A stretch of DNA of 37,226 nucleotides from an uncultured Pseudomonadota bacterium (GTDB taxonomy: Bacteria; Myxococcota_A; UBA796; GCA-2862545), in assembly GCA_903861005.1 (NCBI GenBank), contig CAIOSP010000151.1, forward strand, positions 1-37,226, in the 5' to 3' direction. Each line of letters begins with the position of its first letter. Within the stretch, counting starts at the first letter, position 1. Shown piece by piece: positions 16,844 through 23,513 of this stretch. The notes under the pieces are model-generated. The model was not told the origin of the DNA and searched no databases. It saw only the letters and a program-made list of their open reading frames with translations. A program made the translations under genes and the position numbers.

Positions 16844-17607
16844 CCGCCGCCCTCTCGCCCGAGCAGACCGAGGCCTACTGGCGGGACGGCTACGTCAACC
16901 GGCTGGTCGCGCTCTCACCCGACGAGGCCCAGGCGCAGCTCGCCGCGTTTGAGGCGATCGAGGCTGAGGCGGTGGCGGCGCACGGCGGCGAGTGGAAGCA
17001 GCGCGACTACCGCCCGTGGGAGCACGCGGACCACCCGTTCCGCGAGTGGATCGACGGCCTCGTCCGCCACCCGCGCGTGCTCGACTTCGTCGAGTCCATC
17101 CTCGGGCCTGACATCCTGATCCGCAACGCCGACGTGTTCGTGAAGAACCCGGGAATTCGCCGCGGCATCAACTGGCACGTCGACACCGCCGAGAAGGGCC
17201 CCGACGCCGACAAGCTCCTCACCGTCTGGCTCGGCCTCACCGAGTCGACCGACGAGAACGGCGGCCTGCACTACGCCGCCACCAGCCATCGGCAGATCAT
17301 GCCGGACGCGCCAAAAGACAAGTTCAACCTGACCCTGTCCCCCACCGCCGTGGCCGCGCTCGACCGCAGCCAGGAGGTCATCAACGTGATGGAGGCGGGC
17401 ATGATGTCCATGCACCACTTCAGCCTGGTCCACGCGAGCGGCCCCAACCGCACGCCCCGTCGTCGCGTCGGCTTCGTCGGCCGCTACATGGCGCCCGCGA
17501 TCCGCCAGGCCACCGCCGAGAGCGGCGTCGCCACCTTGCTCCGCGGACGGGACACCTTCGGCCACTTCGCGCTGAAGGACCGCTTTCCCATGACCTGGAC
17601 GATGTGA
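16840..17607 (+). CDS. Phytanoyl-CoA dioxygenase (PhyH) family Fe(II)/2-oxoglutarate oxygenase
   Basis: This is a 255-residue predicted non-heme iron dioxygenase. The iron ligands are visible as the HxD pair His113-Asp115 in INWHVDTA and the distal His198 in LVHASGPN. An Arg pair about ten residues later (208/209) probably binds the 2-oxoglutarate carboxylate. GGLHYAATSH is typical of the family's double-stranded beta-helix core. Members hydroxylate or oxidise varied small molecules, lipids and sugars, so the substrate cannot be read from sequence. Coupling to the glycosyltransferase gene (ATGA overlap, AGGAG 5 nt upstream) suggests it modifies the same sugar or its lipid carrier. No signal peptide is seen, so it should act in the cytoplasm. 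Confidence 0.88.
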   Translation: MTAALSPEQTEAYWRDGYVNRLVALSPDEAQAQLAAFEAIEAEAVAAHGGEWKQRDYRPWEHADHPFREWIDGLVRHPRVLDFVESILGPDILIRNADVFVKNPGIRRGINWHVDTAEKGPDADKLLTVWLGLTESTDENGGLHYAATSHRQIMPDAPKDKFNLTLSPTAVAALDRSQEVINVMEAGMMSMHHFSLVHASGPNRTPRRRVGFVGRYMAPAIRQATAESGVATLLRGRDTFGHFALKDRFPMTWTM

Positions 17608-17612
17608 TCGGT

Positions 17613-17632
17613 CGGCGCGCACCCGGGCGCCG
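17613..17632. terminator. Weak hairpin between convergent genes
   Basis: A CGGCGC/GCGCCG inverted repeat with an 8-nt loop lies just past the dioxygenase stop. No T-tract. It may end the sugar operon. Confidence 0.25.
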
Positions 17633-17675
17633 CGTCGTGCGGCCCCAGTAGTAGGTACTCAGGCGCCGACGCAGA

Positions 17676-19130
17676 TCACAGCTTGAAGATGACCTCGGTC
17701 ACGAGCGTGACGGAGTCTCCCTTCTCGGGCGGGTTGGTCCAGGTCCACTTCCAGGTGCGGAGCACGTGGCTCAGCGGGATGCGGAACGGATCGGCGCACT
17801 CGTCGACGATCGGCGAGCGGGTGTTGCCGTGCCAGTCGACGGTGAGTTCGACCAAGCAGGAGTCGTCGCCCGCGTTCACCTGACGCGGGTAGCGCGGCAT
17901 CTTGCCACTCTTGAGCAGCACCGGGCGCGACGGGTTGGCCGTGACCTCTTCGGGGTGCGCGAAGTAGGTGACGCCCGGGTAGTAGCGGTGGTTCACGCGA
18001 GCAAAGCCGGTGCGGACCGCGACCGGGAGGCCGCCCTCGGGCACCGCCTCGGTCGGGGCTTCCCAGCGCCAGTGCTGGATGGCGTTGAGCGCCGCCATCT
18101 GGAACCCATCCGGGCACTCCAGCAGGCTGACCCGCAGCGGGCGGCCCTTGGCGTCGATCCAGACCTTGCCAGAGCAGCGGATCGCCTGCTCGCCGTAGAG
18201 GACCTGGAGCTCGTTCGGGTAGATCGGGATGACCTTCTTGGCGACCGCGACCTCAAACACGTCGGGGACGACCGTCGGGTGCCGGACCTCGTCGACGCTC
18301 GTGCCGGCCTCGACGTTGTGCTCGGTGTCCTGCAGCGGCCCGAGCGACATACGATCGATCACCGGGTACTCGGTGCCGACGTCGTCATCCGTAGCGCGCG
18401 CCCGGGGCGGGGTGACCACGGACACCGCGGGCGTCGGCGCAGGCGCGGGGGCCGGAGCCGGGGCGGGAGCCGCGACGACAGGCGCGGGCGCGGGAGCCGG
18501 GGCCGGGGCGGGAGCCGCGACGACAGGCGCGGGCGCGGGAGCCGGGGCGGGCGCAGGGGCCGCGACAACGGGAGCAGGCGCGGGAGCCTCGACGGCAGGG
18601 GCGGGCGCAGGGGCCGGGGCCGCGACGGCAGGGGCGGGCGCAAGTGCCGAGACGACGGGAGCAGGCGTGGGAGCCGGGGCCACAACGACGGGCGCAGGAG
18701 CCGGAGCGGGCGCCGCGACGACGGGAGTAGGCGCAGGGGCCAGGGTGGGCGCCGCGACGACGGGAGCAGGCACAGGGGCCAGGGTGGGCGCCGCGACGAC
18801 GGGAGCAGGCGCAGGGGCGGGCGCAGGCGCCGCGACGACAGGCGCGGGCGTGGCAACGGGCGCCGCGACGACGGCAGCCGGGGCCGGGGCCGGGGCGGGC
18901 TCCGCGACGACGGGCGCCGAGGCAGCGACGACGGGACCGGGGGGAGGCGCGTCAGCAGGAGTCGCCGAGGTGGAGGGGGCCGTAGGCGCCGCAGGCGGAG
19001 CCTGATCCTCGCTCTTGGTCGTGGTTGGAGAGTCCGTGGGCAAACCCTTCGCCGCCGGGGCGGGTTCAGCGGCGAGCGCCAGCGACGAAACACAGAGGAA
19101 ACCCAACAGCGAGAGCGACCGGCAGTCCAT
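17676..19130 (-). CDS. TonB-like protein with Pro/Ala stalk and two C-terminal TonB-type domains
   Basis: This is a 484-residue exported protein. The N-terminus is a signal peptide ending LALAA-EP, which looks like a type I cleavage site, so it may be free in the periplasm rather than anchored like classical TonB. Residues about 45-235 are APAPAPVVAAP-type repeats, a rigid Pro-rich spacer as in TonB. Two related C-terminal modules follow. The first (about 290-380) contains YPNE...CSGKVWIDAKGRPLRV and ALNAIQHWRWEAP. The second (about 390-484) contains MPRYPRQ...CLVELTVDWHGNTRSP and VLRTWKWTW. Both match the TonB C-terminal fold pattern. No exbB/exbD gene is nearby. GGAGG at 19135-19139 lies 4 nt before the ATG. 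It could instead be a periplasmic envelope-spanning linker. Confidence 0.78.
   Translation of the reverse strand: MDCRSLSLLGFLCVSSLALAAEPAPAAKGLPTDSPTTTKSEDQAPPAAPTAPSTSATPADAPPPGPVVAASAPVVAEPAPAPAPAAVVAAPVATPAPVVAAPAPAPAPAPVVAAPTLAPVPAPVVAAPTLAPAPTPVVAAPAPAPAPVVVAPAPTPAPVVSALAPAPAVAAPAPAPAPAVEAPAPAPVVAAPAPAPAPAPAPVVAAPAPAPAPAPAPVVAAPAPAPAPAPAPTPAVSVVTPPRARATDDDVGTEYPVIDRMSLGPLQDTEHNVEAGTSVDEVRHPTVVPDVFEVAVAKKVIPIYPNELQVLYGEQAIRCSGKVWIDAKGRPLRVSLLECPDGFQMAALNAIQHWRWEAPTEAVPEGGLPVAVRTGFARVNHRYYPGVTYFAHPEEVTANPSRPVLLKSGKMPRYPRQVNAGDDSCLVELTVDWHGNTRSPIVDECADPFRIPLSHVLRTWKWTWTNPPEKGDSVTLVTEVIFKL
18415..18960 (-). repeat. Pro/Ala-coding repeats in the TonB-like gene
   Basis: Imperfect repeats encode APAPAPVVAAP-type units, many with the core GCCGCGACGACGGG on the plus strand. 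The complement is also open as Gly/Ala-rich frames, which are artefacts of composition. Confidence 0.85.
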
Positions 19131-19154
19131 TCAACCTCCACGAAAACCGTTTGG

Positions 19155-19160
19155 CCTCTA
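19155..19160 (-). promoter_or_regulatory. Candidate -10 element for the TonB-like gene
   Basis: The minus strand reads GCGCTAGAGG; TAGAGG lies 24 nt upstream of the ATG at 19130. No clear -35 is visible. Confidence 0.3.
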
Positions 19161-19291
19161 GCGCACTCGGTGGCCGAGCGCCCACGCACTTTGCGGCCTT
19201 CGGGGTGACAGGATCGGCCTGCGCACCTGTCGCTGGACGTGAAAGTTCGTCGCGGATGCGTCGTCCAGTGTGCACATTGGGTCCAGGAAGC

Positions 19292-19297
19292 TAGATC
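19292..19297 (+). promoter_or_regulatory. Candidate -10 element for the HMA-domain gene
   Basis: TAGATC within AAGCTAGATC lies 37 nt before the ATG of the HMA gene. No -35 hexamer is obvious. Confidence 0.25.
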
Positions 19298-19334
19298 TGC
19301 AGAGCAAAACGTCAGTCCCCCACCGGAGGTCTTC

Positions 19335-19679
19335 ATGCGCTCGTTCCTCTTCGGCATCGCCCTCTTCGCCGCTACCCCCGCTTTCGCCTGCCCCATGGCC
19401 GACGCGGCCGCGTTCTCCGACGCCTCCGCCAAGGTCCAGGCCGCGTCCGGCACCAAGCTGACCCTGTCTGTCGAAGGCATGTCCTGCGGTGACTGCGCGA
19501 ACAAGGTCATGGCCGCGCTCGGCGGCGTGCAGGGCGTCGTGGCCTCGGCCGTCGACTACCAGACTGGCCGCACCGAGGTCGCGTTCGACTCGGCCAAGGT
19601 CAAGCCCGAGACGCTGATCGCCGCCATCAAGAAGCTCGGCTACAAGGCCACCGTCTCAACCGACGTCTTCGGCTCCTAG
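19335..19679 (+). CDS. Periplasmic heavy-metal-associated (HMA) domain protein
   Basis: This is a 114-residue small secreted protein. A signal peptide (MRSFLFGIALFAATPAFA) precedes a short linker and an HMA ferredoxin-like domain. The metal-binding motif is GMSCGDC (Cys51 and Cys54), followed by GVQGVVASAVDYQTGRTEV and LIAAIKKLGYKA, the typical order of MerP/CopZ folds. It probably binds or shuttles Cu(I), Hg(II) or another soft metal in the periplasm. No metal ATPase or mer gene is adjacent, so the partner is unknown. GGAGG at 19325-19329, 5 nt before the ATG, fixes the start; a longer reading from 19239 lacks a ribosome site and would bury the signal peptide. Confidence 0.88.
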   Translation: MRSFLFGIALFAATPAFACPMADAAAFSDASAKVQAASGTKLTLSVEGMSCGDCANKVMAALGGVQGVVASAVDYQTGRTEVAFDSAKVKPETLIAAIKKLGYKATVSTDVFGS

Positions 19680-19685
19680 TCAGAT

Positions 19686-19707
19686 CGGTCGACGCTTCGG
19701 TCGACCG
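19686..19707 (+). terminator. Hairpin just after the HMA gene
   Basis: A perfect 8-bp stem (CGGTCGAC/GTCGACCG) with a 6-nt GCTTCG loop starts 7 nt past the stop. No T-tract follows; possible terminator. Confidence 0.45.
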
Positions 19708-19723
19708 CACGCGAGCATCCATA

Positions 19724-19768
19724 CGCGCGGCGCGTCCTAACCAGGGCCGCCGCGCGCTCTGCTTTCTG
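19724..19768 (+). terminator. Second hairpin with T-rich flank between HMA gene and response regulator
   Basis: CGCGCGGCG (19724-19732) pairs perfectly with CGCCGCGCG (19748-19756) across a 15-nt loop. CTCTGCTTTCTG follows on the plus strand. It may terminate plus-strand transcripts or serve both convergent genes. Confidence 0.4.
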
Positions 19769-19776
19769 ACCCGCGA

Positions 19777-20448
19777 CTACGGCGCTTCAGTGGTCTTGAG
19801 CAGGCCCGCTTCCAGCGCGTAGCGGACAAGGTCCACGCGGTTGGTGAAGCCCAGCTTCTCCGCCATGCGGGAGCGGTAGGTCTCGACGCTGCGCATCGAC
19901 AGGCCCAGGCGCTCGGCCGCCTCACGGTTGGTGTAGCCGTGCGCCAGGAGGACCAGGACCTCCTTCTCGCGCATGGACAGGCTCTCAAGGCCCTTGCCCT
20001 CGTCGCTCTCGGCGACAGGCTGGGGGTCGAGCAGGCCGCGGATGACGCCCGAGCCCATGGCCGGGTCAATGTAGACCTGACCGTCGAGCACGGTCTCGAT
20101 CGCGTCGAGCAGGCGGGTGTCCGCCGAGCGCTTGACGACAAAGCCCGCCGCGCCCGCGCTGAGCACGGCCTTGAGGTAGGCCGGGTCGTCGTGCATGGTC
20201 AGCGCGATGACGCGGATGCCCGGGTACAGCTGGACCAGGTCTTCCGTCAGCGTGACGCCGCCGCCGCCCGGCATGCTGATGTCGACGATCGCCACGTCGA
20301 TCTGCTGCGCGCGGGCCTTGATGATCGCCTCTTCGGCGTCCGAGGCCTGGAGCACGACCTCATAGTTCGCGTGGCTCTGGATGAGCATCGTGAGCCCAGA
20401 CCGGAGGATCGCATGATCGTCCGCCAGCAGGATCCGAACCTTCGCCAT
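19777..20448 (-). CDS. NarL/FixJ-type response regulator (orphan)
   Basis: This is a 223-residue two-component response regulator. The receiver domain has the acidic pair Asp10-Asp11 (LADDH), the phospho-acceptor Asp56 in VAIVDISMP, a conserved Thr in IALTMHD and Lys in FVVKRSA. The C-terminal LuxR-type helix-turn-helix spans LSMREKEVLVLLAHGYTN through REAAERLGLSMRSVETYRSR. No histidine kinase is adjacent, so the sensor must be elsewhere. The ATG at 20448 has GAGGG 5 nt upstream; a longer frame starting at 20670 would add a low-complexity stretch with no ribosome site. A perfect 16-bp palindrome lies 30 nt upstream of the start and could be its own operator. The target genes are unknown. Confidence 0.92.
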   Translation of the reverse strand: MAKVRILLADDHAILRSGLTMLIQSHANYEVVLQASDAEEAIIKARAQQIDVAIVDISMPGGGGVTLTEDLVQLYPGIRVIALTMHDDPAYLKAVLSAGAAGFVVKRSADTRLLDAIETVLDGQVYIDPAMGSGVIRGLLDPQPVAESDEGKGLESLSMREKEVLVLLAHGYTNREAAERLGLSMRSVETYRSRMAEKLGFTNRVDLVRYALEAGLLKTTEAP

Positions 20449-20478
20449 CAGTTCCCTCACATGCGGGCGAATGTGTAC

Positions 20479-20494
20479 CGGAGCACGTGCTCCG
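20479..20494. promoter_or_regulatory. Perfect 16-bp palindrome upstream of the response regulator
   Basis: CGGAGCACGTGCTCCG is fully self-complementary with no loop, so it suits a dimeric DNA-binding protein better than an RNA terminator. It sits 30 nt before the response regulator start and about 37 nt past the methyltransferase stop codon. NarL/FixJ-type regulators often bind inverted repeats. Confidence 0.5.
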
Positions 20495-20531
20495 CGTCCA
20501 CTCGTCCAGGAGTCGTTAGCCTTGCCGACGC

Positions 20532-21677
20532 TCAGCGGCGACGCAGCAACGCGAACTTGAGATAACGCCCCTCGACGTGTCCGACCGCTACGGGATGATC
20601 CGGGGGCGCTTCGCTCGTGTGCAACCACGACCAGGGCCCCTCCAAACCCTCCTCCACCGCCTCGCGCCACGTGTCCGGCGTCATCCAGCTCGTGCAGCTC
20701 GACGTCGCGAGGAGGCCGTCCCGGCTTATGTTTGCGCCGTGGTGACGGTGAAGCTTGCGGTAGGCCGCGCGCGCCGGCGCCACCGACTGCTTGCCGTGAG
20801 CAAGCGAGGGTGGGTCCAGCACCAACAGTCCGACCTTGCCGCGCGGCGACCAGCTGAAGGCGTCCGCCACCTCAAACGCGTGCGCGTCGGGGTCCAGATC
20901 ATTGAGGCGGAAATTTTCCTTCGCGTCCTCGATCGCGTCGGGCGCTTGGTCGACCGTGGTCACGTAGGCCGCCCCGCCGAGCGCCGCCGCCACCGAAAAG
21001 CCCCCGTGGTAGGCGAACAGGTTCGCGACGACCCGACCCCGCGCCCAGGTGCCCACCAGCGCCCGGTGCTCGCGCTGATCCAGGAACATGCCCGTCTTCT
21101 GTCCGCGCGCAGGCCTGACCAGCAGGCGCATCGCGCCCTCCTGGACCACGATCACCTCCGCCGCCTCGGGCCCGTGCAGGCGGACGAGGCCCTCCCCGCC
21201 GTCTACGCGGTTCACGCCCAGTCGCCGGGACACGCCCGAGACCCAGGCCAGGGGCATCAGCGCCGCGACGATCGCGTCGAGCCAGGGCTCCCAGGCCTTG
21301 GCGTACAGGCGGACGATCGCCAGATCGCCGTAGCGATCGATCACCAAGCCGCCCAGGCCGTCGCCCTCGCCGTTCACCAGCCGGTAGGCGTCGGTGCGCG
21401 GGTCCATGACGCGGGAGCGGAACCGGTCCGCCCGGCCGATGGTGTCCATCAGGTGCTTGGCCACGTCGGGCTTGTCGGGCGCGTCGGTGCCCAGCACCCG
21501 CACGGCGATGTCCCCGTCGTCCGCCAGGCCCCAGCCGATCGGCGCGTCGCCGTCGAGCAAGAGCACCGGCGTACCGGGGGCCAAGCGGGGCACGCCGTCG
21601 CGGAACACCCAAGGATGGCCGCGCCGAACCGGCTTCGCCGTCGATGCCGGCACCGGCACCCGCTCCCACTTCTTCAC
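20532..21677 (-). CDS. RlmI-like class I SAM-dependent rRNA methyltransferase
   Basis: This is a 381-residue predicted 23S rRNA cytosine-5 methyltransferase of the RlmI/YccW type. An N-terminal PUA-like domain contains RRGHPWVFRDGV and GWGLADDGDIAVRVLG. The middle has the family motif GQKTGMFLDQREHR. The Rossmann methyltransferase domain shows NLFAYHGGFSVAAALGGA (SAM loop), DPPSLAHGK (motif IV) and SSCTS with the likely catalytic Cys. Length is close to E. coli RlmI (396). The start is taken as GTG 21677 because GGAGG at 21685-21689 lies 7 nt upstream. ATG at 21698 or a longer start at 21749 are possible but have no good ribosome site. It precedes the response regulator gene on the same strand by 83 bp; cotranscription is uncertain. 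Confidence 0.85.
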   Translation of the reverse strand: MKKWERVPVPASTAKPVRRGHPWVFRDGVPRLAPGTPVLLLDGDAPIGWGLADDGDIAVRVLGTDAPDKPDVAKHLMDTIGRADRFRSRVMDPRTDAYRLVNGEGDGLGGLVIDRYGDLAIVRLYAKAWEPWLDAIVAALMPLAWVSGVSRRLGVNRVDGGEGLVRLHGPEAAEVIVVQEGAMRLLVRPARGQKTGMFLDQREHRALVGTWARGRVVANLFAYHGGFSVAAALGGAAYVTTVDQAPDAIEDAKENFRLNDLDPDAHAFEVADAFSWSPRGKVGLLVLDPPSLAHGKQSVAPARAAYRKLHRHHGANISRDGLLATSSCTSWMTPDTWREAVEEGLEGPWSWLHTSEAPPDHPVAVGHVEGRYLKFALLRRR

Positions 21678-21684
21678 CAAGCCG

Positions 21685-21689
21685 CCTCC
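21685..21689 (-). promoter_or_regulatory. Shine-Dalgarno site choosing the methyltransferase start
   Basis: GGAGG on the minus strand lies 7 nt before GTG 21677 (4 nt before TTG 21680) and inside the longer readings. It supports a start at the beginning of the PUA-like domain. Confidence 0.6.
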
Positions 21690-21716
21690 GCGTTCCATCA
21701 ATTCGTGTGTAGAGGG

Positions 21717-21748
21717 TTGAATAACTCCGAACAGGCGTCGTCTAGGCA
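21717..21748 (+). promoter_or_regulatory. Candidate promoter for the small lipoprotein gene
   Basis: TTGAAT (21717-21722) and TAGGCA (21743-21748) are separated by 20 nt, which is wide. The -10 hexamer ends 21 nt before the ATG. Confidence 0.3.
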
Positions 21749-21769
21749 TACGTGGACACGGAGGACATC

Positions 21770-22210
21770 ATGACCCGCATCATCGCACTCGCTCTCGGCC
21801 TCGCCGCCCTCACGGGCTGCATCTTCGTCGACGGCTCGCCGCCTGTGCACCACGACCCGATCGTGGTGGTGACGAATTCCCCGCCCGTGGTGTTCGACGG
21901 CTGGTCGGCCTGCTCCTTCGACGCTGGCTACAACGATGACATCTGGTCGTTTGAGGCGGACGTCGACGACGCGGACGGGGTCTATGACGTCGTGCAGGTC
22001 TGGGCCGACGTCTACGACGACAACTCCGGCGAGCTGGTCCAGTCCTTCGAGCTGTACCCGTCCGATGACCCCGTCGTCTGGTACGCGGACTTCGCGGCCA
22101 GCAGCACCTACCTGGACTGCTGGTACGGCGGCTACAGCGTGGATCTGGTCGCCTACGACAGCGTCGACGACTACGGCGTGCTGACCATCTTCCCCGACAC
22201 GTACCGTTAG
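21770..22210 (+). CDS. Small acidic lipoprotein of unknown function
   Basis: This is a 146-residue predicted lipoprotein. The leader MTRIIALALGLAALTGC ends in a lipobox with Cys17. The mature part is acidic and rich in Asp, Tyr and Val, with two further Cys that could form a disulfide. Runs such as EADVDDADGVYDVVQVWADV suggest an immunoglobulin-like beta domain. I do not recognise the family. The start is firm: GGAGG at 21760-21764, 5 nt before the ATG. It stands alone between a divergent methyltransferase and a same-strand glutaredoxin 56 bp downstream. Confidence 0.82.
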   Translation: MTRIIALALGLAALTGCIFVDGSPPVHHDPIVVVTNSPPVVFDGWSACSFDAGYNDDIWSFEADVDDADGVYDVVQVWADVYDDNSGELVQSFELYPSDDPVVWYADFAASSTYLDCWYGGYSVDLVAYDSVDDYGVLTIFPDTYR

Positions 22211-22244
22211 GTCAGTCGCCCGGGACGCGTGGCCCTGGCGTGAC

Positions 22245-22250
22245 TAGATG
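22245..22250 (+). promoter_or_regulatory. Candidate -10 element for glutaredoxin
   Basis: TAGATG in TGACTAGATG lies 16 nt before the ATG, so any transcript would have a very short leader. Weak. Confidence 0.2.
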
Positions 22251-22266
22251 CGGCCCAGGAGTCCAA

Positions 22267-22524
22267 ATGGCCAAGGTACGCATCTTCACCACGCCCGCGT
22301 GCGGCTACTGCGTCGCCGCCAAGCGCTTCCTCACCACCGTGAAGCACATGGAGTACGAAGAGATCGACGTCGCCTACGACCCAGCCCAGCGGTCGTGGCT
22401 GGTCGAGGCCAGCGGCCAGCACACCGTGCCCCAGATCTTCATCGGGGAGCGGTCGATCGGCGGCTACACCGACATGCGCGCGCTCGACGCCCAGGGCCAG
22501 CTCGACCCGCTGCTGCAGGGCTAG
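22267..22524 (+). CDS. grxC: Glutaredoxin (GrxC type)
   Basis: This is an 85-residue, single-domain dithiol glutaredoxin, a cytoplasmic glutathione-dependent thiol-disulfide reductase. The active site is CGYC (Cys12 and Cys15) in IFTTPACGYCVAAKRFL. HTVPQIFIGERSIGGYTDM carries the cis-Pro and the glutathione-binding Gly-Gly of the fold. Length and motif order match GrxC. The start was chosen from AGGAG at 22257-22261, 5 nt before the ATG. It converges with the following minus-strand gene, with only 10 nt between the stop codons. Confidence 0.93.
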   Translation: MAKVRIFTTPACGYCVAAKRFLTTVKHMEYEEIDVAYDPAQRSWLVEASGQHTVPQIFIGERSIGGYTDMRALDAQGQLDPLLQG

Positions 22525-22534
22525 GGTCGAGCGT

Positions 22535-23218
22535 TCACCGCGCAGCGCGCTCGCTCTTCTTTGGCAGACGCACGACGCCGACCAGATCGATCACCACGCC
22601 GCCGACCACGTGGCCGTGCTCCACCCCCATCTCGCGGTACCAGCCCGCGTAGGGGCGCAGGTACAGCCCGGTCGTCCACAGGCCATGCGTCATGTCCAAC
22701 CCGATCCGCGCGTCGCCGACGATGCGTTGGTACTTGGACTTGGTGAACGAGTACGCGATGGCCGCGCCCGGCGCGACGATCACCTTCAGCCCGTCCGCGA
22801 CCGGAATGTGGCCCGCCAGGTGGCAGTCGTAGTCGATGCGCCCGTCCTTGAGGGCGATGGCCGGCTCCACCATCCGAAAGATGTTGAGCGTGGTGTGGAA
22901 GGCGACCTTGTCCGTCAGGAAGGAGCGCCACTCGAACGCGGCGGACTCCACCACCAAGTTCGGGAACAGGCCGGTGCTGTCGGTCCCCACGCCCTCTTGC
23001 GCGGAGAAGCCGACCTCGTAGTGCATCTTCTTGAACCAAGACTGCTTCTTGGGGGGCGGCGCCGGTGCTGTCGGCGGCGGCCCACCGGCGACATTCTGCT
23101 CGGCCGCCTCGTCGAACATGGACGGGAGCGACGGCGCGTCCGTCGGCACTTCGACGCCGGACGGATCCGTCGACTCGGGCTCCCCTGCCATCGCGGCCAC
23201 CAGCCACCAGACGATCAC
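22535..23218 (-). CDS. Probable outer-membrane beta-barrel protein, unknown family
   Basis: This is a 227-residue exported protein of unrecognised family. It starts VIVWWLVAAMAGEPE, a short signal peptide, followed by a Pro-rich linker (PPPTAPAPPPKK). From about residue 65, alternating polar/apolar stretches with aromatic ends (for example TTGLYLRPYAGWYRE and VAFHTTLNIFRM) suggest an 8- to 10-strand outer-membrane barrel. The start is GTG at 23218, with GGAGG at 23223-23227 4 nt upstream. The frame stays open further upstream, but that part is Arg/Gly-rich, has no ribosome site and would bury the signal peptide. It is divergent from the min operon across 295 bp. Confidence 0.72.
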   Translation of the reverse strand: MIVWWLVAAMAGEPESTDPSGVEVPTDAPSLPSMFDEAAEQNVAGGPPPTAPAPPPKKQSWFKKMHYEVGFSAQEGVGTDSTGLFPNLVVESAAFEWRSFLTDKVAFHTTLNIFRMVEPAIALKDGRIDYDCHLAGHIPVADGLKVIVAPGAAIAYSFTKSKYQRIVGDARIGLDMTHGLWTTGLYLRPYAGWYREMGVEHGHVVGGVVIDLVGVVRLPKKSERAAR

Positions 23219-23222
23219 CCGA

Positions 23223-23227
23223 CCTCC
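23223..23227 (-). promoter_or_regulatory. Shine-Dalgarno site fixing the GTG start of the barrel protein
   Basis: GGAGG on the minus strand lies 4 nt before GTG 23218-23216, immediately ahead of a signal-peptide-like sequence. Confidence 0.65.
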
Positions 23228-23391
23228 ACCCGGCACCCCGTCGCACGGCGCGAAGGACGCGCCCAGCGCGAGCGCGTCACGCGTTGTTGGAACACGGGCG
23301 GGGCGCGGGGAAGTCCGAGGTCGCCCCAGGCCCCAGCGGTGACCGTTCGACCGCCACTCTTCCACGAACTCGCCGGATCCACCGCCTCTCC

Positions 23392-23421
23392 TTGCCGCCA
23401 TCGGCCGCGTCGTGGTACTCT
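23392..23421 (+). promoter_or_regulatory. Candidate promoter for the min operon
   Basis: TTGCCG (23392-23397) and TACTCT (23416-23421) are 18 nt apart, about 92 nt before minC. Each matches its consensus only partly. Nothing else notable was seen in the 295-bp divergent gap. Confidence 0.25.
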
Positions 23422-23513
23422 CGATCCGACCCTGCGCGCCTCCTCCCCCGAGGCGCCCGCCCCTCCTTCGGCACCCCCGCCGAACCCGCGCTCCCCGCGC
23501 ACGGCTCCAAGCC

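Noticed and set aside
18415-18960. CRISPR-like array
   Set aside because: The repeats are short, imperfect and in frame, encoding Pro/Ala units. There are no unique spacers and no cas genes.
17766-19208. Plus-strand Gly/Arg- and Gly/Ala-rich frames opposite the TonB-like gene
   Set aside because: They are complements of the Pro/Ala repeats. The minus-strand reading has a signal peptide, a strong ribosome site and TonB-type domains.
20449-20670. Longer start for the response regulator
   Set aside because: The extra 74 residues are low-complexity, have no ribosome site and would precede a receiver domain that normally begins at the N-terminus.
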